Shown: positions 1 through 9,023 of the stretch, piece after piece | Numbering within the stretch: the stretch's first letter is position 1 | How the letters are laid out: each line of letters starts with the position of its first letter | DNA from: an uncultured Collinsella sp. | Lineage (GTDB): Bacteria; Actinomycetota; Coriobacteriia; Coriobacteriales; Coriobacteriaceae | Reading direction: 5' to 3' | Assembly (NCBI GenBank): GCA_934655755.1 | Contig: CAKUHA010000005.1 | Span: 1 to 64,000, forward strand | Length of the DNA: 64,000 nt | Translations under genes and position numbers: made by a program | The notes under the pieces: model-generated | Told to the model about the DNA's origin: nothing | The model's input: only the letters and a program-made list of their open reading frames with translations | Database searches by the model: none

Positions 1-2064
1 CGTACGGGCTGGCTGTATTTTATTTTGGCTTGCGCGCTTCTGGGTTACGCCTTCTTTAACATGGGCTCCGGCTTTGCCAATTCCAGCAATACCGTAAAGC
101 TCGCGACGAGCGAGATGGTCAACGCCATCAAGCAGGATCGCGTCGACGATTTGACGTATACGGTGGTGGACGGCAGCGTGACCGGTCATTACTGGAAGGC
201 GAGCAAGGACAAGGGCGATACGAGCGAGCTCAAGAGCTTCTCCTCGACCTATGTCGGCTCCGATTCGCTTGCCGAGCTCATGGCGGAGCATCCCGACACT
301 AAGTACATCGTCAACACCAATGACCCCGATTTTTGGGGCGACCTGGCGATGAGCGTGCTTCCGACGATCGCCCTGATCGCCATCATGTTCTACTTTATGC
401 GCCAGATGATGGGCGCCAATAACAAGAACATGCAGTTTGGCAAGACCAACGCCAAGACCAACGAGGCTACGCGTCCCAAGGTCAAGTTCGAGGACGTCGC
501 TGGCGTGGATGAGGCAGTCGAGGAGCTCGAGGAGATCCGCGACTTCTTGAGCGATCCGGACCGCTATCGCAAGCTGGGCGCTAAGATTCCGCGCGGTGTG
601 TTGCTGGTGGGCCCTCCGGGTACCGGTAAGACGCTGCTGGCCAAGGCCGTTGCCGGCGAGGCGGGCGTGCCGTTCTTTAGCATCTCGGGTTCCGACTTTG
701 TCGAGATGTTCGTGGGCGTCGGCGCCAGCCGTGTGCGTGACCTCTTTAAGGAGGCCAAGTCCCAGGCCCCGTCGATCATCTTTATCGATGAGATCGATGC
801 TGTGGGACGTCAGCGCGGAGCCGGCTTGGGCGGCGGCCACGACGAGCGCGAGCAAACACTCAACCAGCTGCTGGTCGAGATGGACGGTTTTGAGGAGAGC
901 GAGTCGGTCATCCTGATCGCCGCCACCAACCGCCCCGACATTCTGGATCCGGCACTGCTGCGTCCCGGCCGTTTTGACCGCCAGGTGACGGTCGACCGTC
1001 CGGACGTGAAGGGCCGCGAGCAGATTTTGCGCGTGCATGCCGAGAACAAGCCGATGGACGAGGACGTTAAGTTTGAGAAGCTCGCCCAGATGACCGTTGG
1101 CTTTACCGGTGCCGACTTGGCGAACCTGCTCAACGAATCTGCACTGTTGGCCGCCCGCCGTCACCGTTCCGTGATCTCGATGGACGAGGTCGAGGAATCG
1201 ATGGAGCGCGTGATTGCCGGACCGCAGCGCAAGGGCCGCGTGATGACCGAGTCCGAGCGCACCACGATTGCCTACCACGAGAGCGGTCACGCCCTGGTTG
1301 GTCACATCCTGGAGCACTCCGATCCGGTCCACAAGATCTCGATCGTCAGCCGAGGCCAGGCCTTGGGCTATACGCTGCAGCTGCCGCAGGAGGACCATTT
1401 CCTCAAGACCAAGAACGAGATGCTCGACGAGCTCGCTGTGTTCTTGGGCGGTCGCGTTGCCGAGGAGCTCATGTGCGACGACATTACGTCGGGCGCGAGC
1501 AACGACCTGGAGCGCGCGACCAAGATGGCGCGCGAGATGGTCACGCGCCTTGGCATGAGCGAGGAGCTGGGCACGCAGGTCTTTGGCGAGGCGCAGCATC
1601 AGGTGTTCCTGGGTCGCGACTATGCCGACCATCAGGATTACTCCGAGGAGACGGCGCGTCGCATCGACATCGAGGTTCAGCGCATTATGCGTGAGGCCCA
1701 TCGTCGTGCGGTCGAGATCTTGGATGCCCGTCGCGATCAGCTCGATCTGATGGCCAAGGTGCTGCTCGAGCGTGAGACCGTCGAGGGCGATGCCGTGAAC
1801 GCCCTGCTCGACAACGAGTGGGACACCTACCTTGAGCGCGAGGGCGATATCCTGGCGGCCAAGGAGGAGCGCAATGCCAAGGCGGCCGGCATGCCGGCCA
1901 AAAAGCGCGCGCCTCGCATGAGCGAGGAGGAGCTTGCGGCTGATGCCGCTGCCTTCGCGCAAGCGGCGATGCAGGAGGATGCCGCATCTGCATCCGAGGC
2001 TGCTGATGAGGCCGAAAGCGCTGATGGGCCGAAGGCCACCGGCGGCGACGCCGAGGACAAGTAA
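1..2064 (+). CDS. ftsH: ATP-dependent zinc metalloprotease FtsH (5' end outside window)
   Basis: Membrane-anchored AAA+ protease that, as a hexamer, unfolds and degrades membrane and short-lived cytosolic proteins. The frame is open from base 1, so the true start lies before the window. The first visible residues ([16 protein letters not shown]) form the N-terminal membrane helix; a second helix is encoded near 345-405, with an extracytoplasmic segment between them. The AAA module shows Walker A GPPGTGKT at 610-633 and Walker B FIDEID near 781-798. The peptidase zinc motif HESGH is at 1276-1290. The last ~60 residues form an acidic, alanine-rich tail, which is common in actinobacterial FtsH. 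A strong terminator follows at 2076-2110. Identity is very secure; only the N-terminal few residues are missing. Confidence 0.97.
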   Translation, partial: RTGWLYFILACALLGYAFFNMGSGFANSSNTVKLATSEMVNAIKQDRVDDLTYTVVDGSVTGHYWKASKDKGDTSELKSFSSTYVGSDSLAELMAEHPDTKYIVNTNDPDFWGDLAMSVLPTIALIAIMFYFMRQMMGANNKNMQFGKTNAKTNEATRPKVKFEDVAGVDEAVEELEEIRDFLSDPDRYRKLGAKIPRGVLLVGPPGTGKTLLAKAVAGEAGVPFFSISGSDFVEMFVGVGASRVRDLFKEAKSQAPSIIFIDEIDAVGRQRGAGLGGGHDEREQTLNQLLVEMDGFEESESVILIAATNRPDILDPALLRPGRFDRQVTVDRPDVKGREQILRVHAENKPMDEDVKFEKLAQMTVGFTGADLANLLNESALLAARRHRSVISMDEVEESMERVIAGPQRKGRVMTESERTTIAYHESGHALVGHILEHSDPVHKISIVSRGQALGYTLQLPQEDHFLKTKNEMLDELAVFLGGRVAEELMCDDITSGASNDLERATKMAREMVTRLGMSEELGTQVFGEAQHQVFLGRDYADHQDYSEETARRIDIEVQRIMREAHRRAVEILDARRDQLDLMAKVLLERETVEGDAVNALLDNEWDTYLEREGDILAAKEERNAKAAGMPAKKRAPRMSEEELAADAAAFAQAAMQEDAASASEAADEAESADGPKATGGDAEDK

Positions 2065-2075
2065 TCTTTGTCATG

Positions 2076-2110
2076 AAAGCCTCCGCGGGGAAACCTGCGG
2101 AGGCTTTTTT
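2076..2110 (+). terminator. Rho-independent terminator of ftsH
   Basis: A 9-bp stem AGCCTCCGC / GCGGAGGCT (2078-2086 and 2097-2105) encloses a 10-nt loop and runs into six T residues. It starts 11 bases after the ftsH stop codon. Confidence 0.9.
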
Positions 2111-2128
2111 GAGCGATATGGGGCCGTC

Positions 2129-2190
2129 TGTTGATTGGGGACAGACTTAAATGAGTGTTTTCACGCATTTAAGTCTGTCCCCAATCAACA
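2129..2190. repeat. Perfect 25-bp inverted repeat (GGGACA palindrome family)
   Basis: Arms at 2129-2153 and 2166-2190 are exact reverse complements around a 12-nt loop, and contain GGGGACAGACTTAAATG. The element lies after the ftsH terminator and before the next gene. Other palindromes with a GGGACA core occur at 12301-12329, 16710-16740, 25678-25715, 35444-35475 and 58710-58738. Confidence 0.85.
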
Positions 2191-2249
2191 TTGCTGCGGT
2201 ACTTTGCTCAACTAAAGCGTACAATACCGCCTATGCGAAAGGGGAACAG

Positions 2250-3440
2250 ATGATCAACGAAACCATGTATGCTCGCGGTGCAGAGAGCTCCATCATCCGC
2301 GAGATCTTTAGCTATGGCCTTGAGCGCAAGGCGCAGATTGGCGCGGAAAACGTGTTCGATTTCTCGCTGGGCAACCCGAGCGTTCCCGCTCCCGCTGCCG
2401 TCGCCGAGTCCATTAAGAAGGCGCTTGAGCTGCCGAGCGATCAGCTGCACGGCTACACGCCCGCACCGGGCCTGCCTCAGTGCCGCGCGGCTGTTGCCGA
2501 GTCGCTCAACCGTCGCTTTGGTACGAGCTATGAGGGCAAAGACGTCTTTATGACCGTGGGTGCGGCCGCATCGCTCACCTGCACGCTCAATGCCATCACC
2601 AATCCGGGCGATGAGGTTATCGTCATTGCGCCGTATTTTCCGGAGTACCGCGTATGGATTGAGAAGGCGGGCTGCACGTGCGTCGAGGCGCTTGCCAACG
2701 AAGACACGTTTCAGCTGAGCGTGGGCAACGTTCTTAAGGCCATTACCGACAAGACGGCTGCTGTTATTATCGACTCGCCCAACAACCCGACGGGTGCGGT
2801 GTATACGCGTGATACGTTGACACGCCTGGCTAATGTTTTGCGCGAGGTCAACGCCAAGCGCGATCCCGAGAACCCGATCATGCTGATCTCGGACGAGCCG
2901 TACCGCGAGATCGTCTATGGTGCCGAAGTGCCCTGGGTGCCCTCGATCTACGAACACACCATCGTGTGCTACTCGTATTCTAAGTCGCTTTCGCTGCCGG
3001 GCGAGCGCGTGGGCTGGATTCTTGTTCCCAATACGAATCCGCAGGCCGCCCGCCTGATGCCCGCCGTTGCCGGTGCCGCCCGTACGCTGGGCTTTGTGTG
3101 CACGCCGGCGCTCTTCCAGCGCGTGATCATCGACTGCATCGATGAGCCGAGCGATGTCGAGGCCTATGCGCGCAATCGTAGAGCACTTACCGATGCACTG
3201 GCGGAGTACGGCTACACGTATGTTGAGCCGGATGGCGCATTCTACCTATGGGTGAAAGCGCTGGAGCCCGATGCGAACGCTTTCTGCGAGCGCGCGAAGA
3301 AGTACGAACTGCTCGCGGTGCCCTCGGATAGCTTTGGCATGACGGGCTGGTTCCGTCTGGGCTACTGTGTGAGTCACGAGACCATCGTCAATTCGTTGCC
3401 CGCCTGGAAGCAGTTGGCCGACGAGTATCGTCCAAAGTAA
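2250..3440 (+). CDS. Pyridoxal-phosphate-dependent class I/II aminotransferase
   Basis: A 396-residue fold-type I aminotransferase of the aspartate-aminotransferase superfamily, cytosolic, transferring an amino group between an amino acid and a 2-oxo acid. Family hallmarks are SPNNPTGAVY (the substrate-binding NPTG region), DEPYREIVY, and SYSKSLSLPGERVGW, which carries the PLP-binding lysine. The frame extends upstream to 2151, but that extension is the palindrome at 2129-2190. ATG 2250 is preceded by GAAAGGGG at a normal distance and starts MINETMYARG. Substrate cannot be assigned from sequence alone. The gene is monocistronic, with no operon partner. Confidence 0.88.
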   Translation: MINETMYARGAESSIIREIFSYGLERKAQIGAENVFDFSLGNPSVPAPAAVAESIKKALELPSDQLHGYTPAPGLPQCRAAVAESLNRRFGTSYEGKDVFMTVGAAASLTCTLNAITNPGDEVIVIAPYFPEYRVWIEKAGCTCVEALANEDTFQLSVGNVLKAITDKTAAVIIDSPNNPTGAVYTRDTLTRLANVLREVNAKRDPENPIMLISDEPYREIVYGAEVPWVPSIYEHTIVCYSYSKSLSLPGERVGWILVPNTNPQAARLMPAVAGAARTLGFVCTPALFQRVIIDCIDEPSDVEAYARNRRALTDALAEYGYTYVEPDGAFYLWVKALEPDANAFCERAKKYELLAVPSDSFGMTGWFRLGYCVSHETIVNSLPAWKQLADEYRPK

Positions 3441-3532
3441 AGCGCTCTGCTTACAATGTTTTACGTGAAACGGGGTTTGGTTTTAAGCCGGACCCCGTTG
3501 TCTATGCCGTTGTGTGATTGGGATGAAGCGGT

Positions 3533-3562
3533 TTTACGACTGCCGAAGGCTATGCGTACAAT
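3533..3562 (+). promoter_or_regulatory. Probable sigma-A promoter for the PHP gene
   Basis: TTTACG (3533-3538), an 18-bp spacer and TACAAT (3557-3562) lie about 38 bp before the start codon. TACAAT is the -10 form seen repeatedly before genes in this window. Confidence 0.5.
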
Positions 3563-3599
3563 GAATATACGCGACGGCCATACTGGATAAGGAGACCCG

Positions 3600-4421
3600 A
3601 TGCCCTACCTGCTTTCTTGTGATATCCATACCCATACGATGTTCTCTGCGCATGCGTATTCGACCATTGAGCAGAACATATATTGGGCGGCCGAGCGCGG
3701 CCTTCAGGTGCTCGGTTCCGCCGACCATCTGAGTTCGATGGTTGCACCTTGCCCCAATGACCTGCGTAGTTTCCAGTTCTTTATCAACCAGGATATCTGG
3801 CCGCGCATTTGGAGTGGCGTGCTGTTGCTCCGCGGCGCCGAGGCCGATATCGTTTCGTTGGATGGCAGCCTGTTTGGCGAAGACATTCCCGTTTCGCTCG
3901 ATATCGCCGGCGATTCGTACAGTCGCCAGCATTCGCTGTTCGAATTGGTGACGCGCAATTTGGATTATTTGGTGGCAAGTGTGCATAATCCGCAGTTTGC
4001 CGAGGGCGCGACGCTTGCCCAGACGACCGAGATGTACATCAATGCCCTGGAGCACCCCAAGGTGTTCATGCTGGGCCATGCGGGCCGTTCGGGCGTGCCG
4101 TTCGATATCGACGAGGTGCTGCTGGCGGCCAAGGCCAAGCACAAGATCATCGAGATCAATAATCACAGTCTTGAGCATGGCACCGATACCGAGCATTGGG
4201 ACGTATGCCGCAAGATCGCCGAGCGTTGCGCCGAGTTGGGTGTGGGCATTGGCGTTTCGACCGATGCGCACATTGGTATGGCGATCGGCAAGCTCGACCA
4301 TGCCCGCAAGATGCTCGACGAGATTCACTTCCCGCTTGATCTGATCGTGACACGCGACCGCGAGACGCTGCTGCGCGAGATGGCAGCGGCTGGTGTGTGC
4401 GACCTTCGCAAACGCATGTAA
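3600..4421 (+). CDS. PHP-domain metal-dependent phosphatase (YcdX-like)
   Basis: A 273-residue single-domain PHP protein, predicted to be a trinuclear metal phosphoesterase. Metal-ligand motifs are visible in order: DIHTHTMFSAHAY at the N-terminus, SADHLSSM, an internal HNPQF segment, HAGRSG, and DAHIGMAIG near the C-terminus. The length and motif set fit the YcdX/histidinol-phosphatase-like branch rather than a DNA-polymerase PHP domain. The start is well supported by AAGGAGACCCG just before ATG 3600. It stands alone between its own promoter and a bidirectional terminator. The physiological substrate is not predictable here. Confidence 0.82.
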   Translation: MPYLLSCDIHTHTMFSAHAYSTIEQNIYWAAERGLQVLGSADHLSSMVAPCPNDLRSFQFFINQDIWPRIWSGVLLLRGAEADIVSLDGSLFGEDIPVSLDIAGDSYSRQHSLFELVTRNLDYLVASVHNPQFAEGATLAQTTEMYINALEHPKVFMLGHAGRSGVPFDIDEVLLAAKAKHKIIEINNHSLEHGTDTEHWDVCRKIAERCAELGVGIGVSTDAHIGMAIGKLDHARKMLDEIHFPLDLIVTRDRETLLREMAAAGVCDLRKRM

Positions 4422-4441
4422 CGAGAGGCCAATGTGTAATG

Positions 4442-4475
4442 AAAAAGGGGCGGTTCAGACGGGCCGCCCCTTTTT
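4442..4475. terminator. Bidirectional terminator between convergent genes
   Basis: AAAAAGGGGCGG (4442-4453) pairs with CCGCCCCTTTTT (4463-4474). The A-run and T-run on either side allow it to serve both the PHP gene (+) and the methyltransferase gene (-). Confidence 0.88.
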
Positions 4476-4485
4476 ATGCCGGTAG

Positions 4486-5934
4486 TTAGCGGCGCTCGAG
4501 TACCGCGACGGTCTCGGTGTGGTCGGTATGGGGGAACATGTCGACCGGCGTGATCTTGAGTAGGCGGTAGCCTCCGTCGAGGAGCTGGTGCAGGTCGCGC
4601 TCCTGGGTCACGGGGTTGCAGCTGATGTAGGTGATGCGGCGCGGCTTGAGCGTGCAAGCTGCCTCAAGGAACTCGGGCGTAGAGCCGGCGCGCGGCGGGT
4701 CGATAGAAAGAACGTCGACGCGCTCGTTGTTGTCGGCGGCGTCTAGGATGTAATCGGTCGCGTCGTCGGCCATAAACCATGCGTTGCGGGTTAGGCCGTT
4801 GAGCTCGGCGTTGCGACGCGCGTCGGCGATGCCGGCGGGATTGCGCTCCACGCCGAGCAGCATAATGCCGGCGCCCTTGTCCTGGGCATCTTTTGCGGCG
4901 CACAGACCGATTGTGCCGCTGCCGCAGTAAGCGTCCATAAGCACGTCGCCCTGCTGCAGGTCCATGCCGTCAATCGCGAGCTGATAGAGCAGCTCGGTCT
5001 GCTGCGGGTTGGTCTGGTAAAACGCGGTGGGGGAGATATCGAACTCGCAGCCGAGCAGCTGGTCGCGCATACACTCGGCGCCATGGACGATGCGGGTCTC
5101 CTCGCCCAGAATGGCGTTACCGGGACGGCCGTTGATATTTTGGGCAACGGTGACGATATGCGGATCGAGTGCGGCGACGGCCTCAAAGAACTCCTGCGCA
5201 TGCGGAAGATCGCGCTGGGCGGTCACGAGCGTAACCATAATCTGATCGGTACGCCAGCCACAACGAACGACGGCATAGCGAAGAAGCCCCAGATGCTTAT
5301 CCTCGTTAAAGGCAGGAATGTGCAGGCGTTCTGCCTCGCGTGCAATACCGTTGAGAATCTGACGAGCACCCGGCGCCTCGACGGGGCATTCAGGCACGGC
5401 AACGATCTTGTGCGTGCCACGCTCAAAGAAACCGCAGCGAACGGCACCCTCTTTGCCAGGAGCAAAAGGAGTGGCGGCCTTATGACGAAAGCCACGCGGC
5501 GCAGGATACTTACCGGGGTCGCCCAAGGTGACACCCATGCCGCAAATGGGATCAACGGTGATGCCCTCGCGCTCACAAAGCGACGCAAAAAGCTCCTCCA
5601 TAGCAACCTGCTTGGCAGCGAGCTGCTTCTTATAAGGACGATTAAGCGCCGTGCACCCGCCACAAGCCTTCATGATGGAACAAGGCGACTTGGAATCCAC
5701 AGCCTTACGAGCAGGCTTGGCCGAGTCTTTATAAGAACGTTTAGAGCGAGCTTCGAAATCTTTGGTTCCAGCCTGACGAGCGCCAGAACGCTTACCCTTT
5801 GCCTTGCCCTTGTTAGATTTAACCTTTGCATTCTTAGACGACTTGGATTGCTTAGAAGATTTCGTCTCCTCCGACCCCTCAGCCGCCTGGATCAAAGCAC
5901 GCCGAGCCTTACGCTCAGCACGAGATTCTGCCAT
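4486..5934 (-). CDS. rlmD: 23S rRNA (uracil-C5)-methyltransferase, RlmD/RumA-TrmA family
   Basis: A 482-residue SAM-dependent RNA m5U methyltransferase. Residues 1-80 are a lysine/serine-rich low-complexity extension, probably RNA-binding. An iron-sulfur motif CSIMKACGGC follows (Cys85, Cys91, Cys94), as in RumA. Next come TNPQQTELLY, the SAM-binding DAYCGSGTIGL, DPPRAG, and the catalytic SCNP near the C-terminus. In E. coli RlmD methylates U1939; Gram-positive members (RlmCD) can modify two sites, so the exact target is uncertain. ATG 5934 has a GGGG stretch at a plausible distance. The basic tail is longer than in E. coli RlmD. Confidence 0.85.
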   Translation of the reverse strand: MAESRAERKARRALIQAAEGSEETKSSKQSKSSKNAKVKSNKGKAKGKRSGARQAGTKDFEARSKRSYKDSAKPARKAVDSKSPCSIMKACGGCTALNRPYKKQLAAKQVAMEELFASLCEREGITVDPICGMGVTLGDPGKYPAPRGFRHKAATPFAPGKEGAVRCGFFERGTHKIVAVPECPVEAPGARQILNGIAREAERLHIPAFNEDKHLGLLRYAVVRCGWRTDQIMVTLVTAQRDLPHAQEFFEAVAALDPHIVTVAQNINGRPGNAILGEETRIVHGAECMRDQLLGCEFDISPTAFYQTNPQQTELLYQLAIDGMDLQQGDVLMDAYCGSGTIGLCAAKDAQDKGAGIMLLGVERNPAGIADARRNAELNGLTRNAWFMADDATDYILDAADNNERVDVLSIDPPRAGSTPEFLEAACTLKPRRITYISCNPVTQERDLHQLLDGGYRLLKITPVDMFPHTDHTETVAVLERR

Positions 5935-6043
5935 GAATTAACCCCACTAATTTATAAATTGAAAGCCACAAGCATTGTACCGTGCCAATCCAAAGGACGA
6001 CATGCAAGCGGTTTATTGGTGTCAGTGATAAGCATAACGACGA

Positions 6044-6180
6044 TTGCCCGCTGGGCTCCGGGGCGGGGGTTAAGTTTATCGCGAGTTCCGCACGAACAGG
6101 AGGCCACTTAATGTGGCCTCCGTCGTGAGCAGGACTGTAGAGCAGGAAACTTAACCCCCGCCCCGGAGTCCAGCGGGCAA
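6044..6180 (-). repeat. Structured element B: long outer stem around a conserved core
   Basis: Outer arms of 34 bp (6044-6077 and 6147-6180) match at 33 positions, the exception being a G-T pair. They enclose an inner 9-bp hairpin GGAGGCCAC / GTGGCCTCC (6099-6107 and 6113-6121). Read on the minus strand, the core contains CCTGCTCTACAGTCCTGC and GAACTCGCGAT. The same core occurs on the plus strand at 59596-59718, inside different outer arms. Confidence 0.85.
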
Positions 6181-6188
6181 CCCCTCCC

Positions 6189-6217
6189 TTGTGCTCCATC
6201 ACGCTAAAGTGTATGAT
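6189..6217 (+). promoter_or_regulatory. Promoter of the amino-acid ABC transporter
   Basis: TTGTGC (6189-6194), a 17-bp spacer and TATGAT (6212-6217) are a good sigma-A match about 55 bp upstream of the binding-protein start. Confidence 0.6.
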
Positions 6218-6235
6218 TCTGAACGTTACATGACT

Positions 6236-6255
6236 CACTTTACCTAACTAAAGTG
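6236..6255. promoter_or_regulatory. Candidate operator CACTTTA-N6-TAAAGTG
   Basis: A perfect 7-bp dyad lies just downstream of the predicted transcription start, and a third half-site CTAAAGTG overlaps the spacer of the promoter near 6203-6210. The position suits a repressor of the transporter. No regulator gene is adjacent. Confidence 0.45.
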
Positions 6256-6272
6256 CTATCAAGGGGGATACC

Positions 6273-7133
6273 ATGAATACCGATATGTCTCGTCGTCAGT
6301 TTGTTGGCCTAGCCGGTTCGCTTGCCACGGTGCTTGGCCTCGGCCTGGTAGGCTGCGGCGGCGGTGCCGATAAGGGCTCCGCTGCCGGTTCTGCCGCAGC
6401 CAAGGACGTGAAGGGCGCTGTGGAGTCCAAGAAGCTCGTAGTGGGCTTTGACAAGTCCTATCCTCCGTACGGCTTTGTGGGCGACGACGGTGAGTACACC
6501 GGCTTTGACCTCGACCTTGCCAAGGCCGTTGCCGACAAGCAGGGCTGGGACGTTGAGTATGAGGCCATCGACTGGGATGCCAAGGACACGCTGCTCAACT
6601 CGGGTGCCATCAACTGCATCTGGAACGGCTTTACCATGGAGGGCCGCGAGGACGACTACACATTCTCCGATCCGTACATGCTCAACGAGCAGGTGCTCGT
6701 GGTGAAGAAGGACGCGGGCATCAAGAGCTGGGATGACCTCGCCGGCAAGACCGTGATCACACAGACCGATTCCGCCGCGCAGGACGTGCTCGAGGGCGAC
6801 CAGAAGGATCTGGCCGCGACGTTTGCCACGCTCGATACCATCGGCGAGTACAACACCGCGTTTATGCAGCTCGAGAGCGGCGCGGTCGATGCCGTTGCCT
6901 GCGACCTTTCGATCGCTCAGTATCAGCTTGCTGCTAAGCCCGATGCCTATACACAGCTTGATGAGCCGCTGTCCAGCGAGCACTATGCCGTCGGTTTTAA
7001 GAAGGGTGACACCAAGTCTGCCGACGCCGTGACCGAGTCGCTCAAGGCACTCTACGAAGACGGCACGGTCAAGGACCTCTGCGAAAAATATGCGGATTAC
7101 GGTTTGTCCTTCGATAATTGGGTGCTCAAATAA
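6273..7133 (+). CDS. Polar amino-acid ABC transporter substrate-binding lipoprotein
   Basis: A 286-residue solute-binding protein of family 3 that delivers an amino acid to the permease encoded next door. The N-terminus has a twin-arginine-like SRRQFVGLAG, a hydrophobic stretch and a lipobox LVGC, with the lipidated Cys at residue 28. The mature domain begins near LVVGFDKSYPPYGFVGDDG and shows the typical GFDLDLAKAVA and NGFTMEGRE segments. AAGGGGG precedes ATG 6273. The stop codon overlaps the permease start (TAATG), which implies translational coupling. Ligand (for example glutamine, cystine or a basic amino acid) cannot be fixed. Confidence 0.92.
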   Translation: MNTDMSRRQFVGLAGSLATVLGLGLVGCGGGADKGSAAGSAAAKDVKGAVESKKLVVGFDKSYPPYGFVGDDGEYTGFDLDLAKAVADKQGWDVEYEAIDWDAKDTLLNSGAINCIWNGFTMEGREDDYTFSDPYMLNEQVLVVKKDAGIKSWDDLAGKTVITQTDSAAQDVLEGDQKDLAATFATLDTIGEYNTAFMQLESGAVDAVACDLSIAQYQLAAKPDAYTQLDEPLSSEHYAVGFKKGDTKSADAVTESLKALYEDGTVKDLCEKYADYGLSFDNWVLK

Positions 7134-7786
7134 TGTCAATTCAAGTCATGATGCAGATGCTTGGCCAGGGTTTCCTGGTTAGCCTGCAGCTATTTGTGCT
7201 GACACTGCTGGGGTCGATTCCGCTGGGGATTCCCGTGGCGTTTATGCGCATGAGTAAGATCGCGCCGCTTCGTTGGATCGCGCGCATCTACATTTCGGTT
7301 ATGCGCGGCACGCCGCTCATGCTGCAGATGTTTGCCATCTACTTTGCCCCGTACTACGTGTTCGGCATTTCGCTCACGCCCGATTCCAAGTGGACGGCGT
7401 GCGTCGTGGCGTTCATCATCAACTATGCCGGCTATTTTGCCGAGATCTATCGCTCGGGCCTGCAATCCATTCCGCGCGGTCAATACGAGGCCGCCGAGGT
7501 ACTGGGCTATTCGCGCATGCAGACGTTTCTGTACATCGTGATGCCGCAGGTCGCCAAGCGCATTTTGCCGGCGATGGGCAACGAGATCATCACGCTGGTC
7601 AAGGACACGTCGCTGGCGTTCGCCATCGGTGTGGGCGAGATGTTCTCGACGGCCAAGGCACTGGTCGCCTCGCAGGTGAGCATGGTGCCGTTTGCGATCG
7701 CGGCGCTGATCTACTGGGCCTTTAACTTCGTGGTCGAGATGCTGCTGGGCGCTGCCGAGAAAAAATTGGATTACTACCATGACTAA
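7133..7786 (+). CDS. Polar amino-acid ABC transporter permease
   Basis: A 217-residue inner-membrane permease of the His/Glu/Gln family with about five hydrophobic segments. The cytoplasmic EAA loop, which contacts the ATPase, is visible as EAAEVLGYSRMQTFLYIVMP. The ATG at 7133 overlaps the preceding stop by one base, so it was chosen over an in-frame upstream start at 7118. The cognate ATPase gene follows after a 174-bp gap that contains a composite repeat. That is unusual for an otherwise tight three-gene importer operon. Confidence 0.92.
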   Translation: MSIQVMMQMLGQGFLVSLQLFVLTLLGSIPLGIPVAFMRMSKIAPLRWIARIYISVMRGTPLMLQMFAIYFAPYYVFGISLTPDSKWTACVVAFIINYAGYFAEIYRSGLQSIPRGQYEAAEVLGYSRMQTFLYIVMPQVAKRILPAMGNEIITLVKDTSLAFAIGVGEMFSTAKALVASQVSMVPFAIAALIYWAFNFVVEMLLGAAEKKLDYYHD

Positions 7787-7790
7787 TCTC

Positions 7791-7945
7791 GTTCCGCCGT
7801 TCTAACGAACGGCGGACTTCTCGACGCTGCGCGCGTGCCTGACGGCCAATCTGCTCCTCAAGCCGTCGCTTGCGTACAGAAGTACGCGGCGCTCCTCTTT
7901 CGAAGCACATTGTCTCGTCAGTCACACGCTCGCTGACTTTTCAAA
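7791..7945 (+). repeat. Composite 3' repeat element, copy R1
   Basis: Hairpin 1 is TCCGCCGTTC / GAACGGCGGA with loop TAAC, starting a few bases after the permease stop. It is followed by GACGCTGCGCG, then CCAATCTG, a diverged second hairpin around GCGTAC-AGAA-GTACGC, and CGCTCGCTG at the end. Same order and orientation as copies at 19873, 25437 and 54553. Confidence 0.75.
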
Positions 7946-7960
7946 CACATGGAGGTTCCC

Positions 7961-8725
7961 GTGTCCGGAACGGTAATGAGAATAACGAACGCCCGTAAGG
8001 CGTTTGGCGGCAATGAGGTGCTCAAGGATATCTCGCTTGAGGTGAAGCGTGGCGAGGTCGTGGCGATTATCGGGCCTTCGGGCGGCGGTAAGTCTACGCT
8101 GCTGCGTTGCGCCACGCTGCTCGAGACGCTCGATGGCGGCTCGCTTTCGTTTGGCGACCTTGCCGTCGCGACGGATGCGGGGCCGGGCGCGGTCTATGCG
8201 AAGGGCGATGTGCCCAAGCAGGCGCGCTCGCGGTTTGGCCTGGTGTTTCAGAACTACAATTTGTTCCCGCACTACACCGTGATGAAAAATATAACCGACG
8301 CGCCGATTCGCGTGCTCAAGCACCCGCGCGAGCAGGCGGAAGCCCGTGCACGTGAGCTGATTGCGCAGATGGGGCTTACGGGCAATGAGAACAAGGTGCC
8401 CTGCGAGCTTTCGGGCGGCCAGCAGCAGCGCGTGAGTATTGCCCGCGCCCTGGCGCTCGATCCGGAAATCCTGTTCTTTGACGAGCCGACCTCGGCGCTC
8501 GATCCCGAGCTGACGGCCGAGGTGCTGCGCGTCATCAAGGATTTGGCTGCGCAGAATATGACGATGGTGATCGTGACGCACGCGATGCAGTTTGCCCGCG
8601 ACGTCGCCGACCGCGTGGTCTTTATGGATGGCGGCCGCATTGTCGAGGAAGGCCCTGCCGAGCAGGTCATCGACCATCCGCGCGAGCAGCGCACGCGTGA
8701 GTTCTTGAGCCGCATCGAGGGATAG
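7961..8725 (+). CDS. Polar amino-acid ABC transporter ATP-binding protein
   Basis: A 254-residue ATPase that powers the importer encoded upstream. Walker A is GPSGGGKST, the signature is LSGGQQQRVSIARAL, and Walker B is ILFFDEPTSALD, followed by the H-loop VIVTHAMQF. GTG 7961 is preceded by GGAGG at 5 bp, so it is preferred over the in-frame ATG at 7949 that contains this Shine-Dalgarno sequence. ATG 7976 is a third option. Length and motifs are typical of the GlnQ/HisP group. Confidence 0.9.
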   Translation: MSGTVMRITNARKAFGGNEVLKDISLEVKRGEVVAIIGPSGGGKSTLLRCATLLETLDGGSLSFGDLAVATDAGPGAVYAKGDVPKQARSRFGLVFQNYNLFPHYTVMKNITDAPIRVLKHPREQAEARARELIAQMGLTGNENKVPCELSGGQQQRVSIARALALDPEILFFDEPTSALDPELTAEVLRVIKDLAAQNMTMVIVTHAMQFARDVADRVVFMDGGRIVEEGPAEQVIDHPREQRTREFLSRIEG

Positions 8726-8748
8726 GCTCAGCTATTAATTGAGGTGAA

Positions 8749-8785
8749 GCCGCCGCAGGCCTTATGGTCTGCGGCGGTTATTTAT
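8749..8785 (+). terminator. Terminator of the amino-acid transporter operon
   Basis: GCCGCCGCAG (8749-8758) pairs with CTGCGGCGGT (8769-8778) and is followed by a T-rich stretch. Confidence 0.75.
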
Positions 8786-8923
8786 TTGCAACGGCGGGGC
8801 CCAATAATCGCCTTGCATACCCGCCCCTTCCTCTCGCCGTCTGTATCCATACGCGTGCCGAAAGGTGTGCATGGATGGGCGACTGCAAGGGTAGGGTGGT
8901 GGCATAGGACATTTGGAGGGTGA

Positions 8924-9006
8924 GTCGGCTCGGTTGCCGACCATGCTGCTCCCGGGACGGCACCGACCACGAACTCTCCCCGTTGGCGTCGCGCACCGCG
9001 CGCGAC
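8924..9006 (+). other. Leader of the EF-G-like gene with two hairpins
   Basis: GTCGGC-N6-GCCGAC (8924-8941) and GTCGCGC-N5-GCGCGAC (8988-9006) lie in the ~290-bp leader. The second ends six bases before the ribosome binding site AAGGAGG. They may influence translation; no known riboswitch was recognised. Confidence 0.35.
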
Positions 9007-9023
9007 CCTGCAAGGAGGTCATC

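Larger units (their letters stand above)
5935..6272. other. Divergent intergenic region with structured element B
   Basis: This 338-bp gap between divergent rlmD and the transporter gene holds a ~137-nt structured repeat (6044-6180), a promoter (6189-6217) and a candidate operator (6236-6255). No gene is visible in it. Confidence 0.7.

Noticed and set aside
2151..2249. N-terminal extension of the aminotransferase
   Set aside because: The added codons lie in a perfect palindrome and lack a ribosome site; ATG 2250 has GAAAGGGG.
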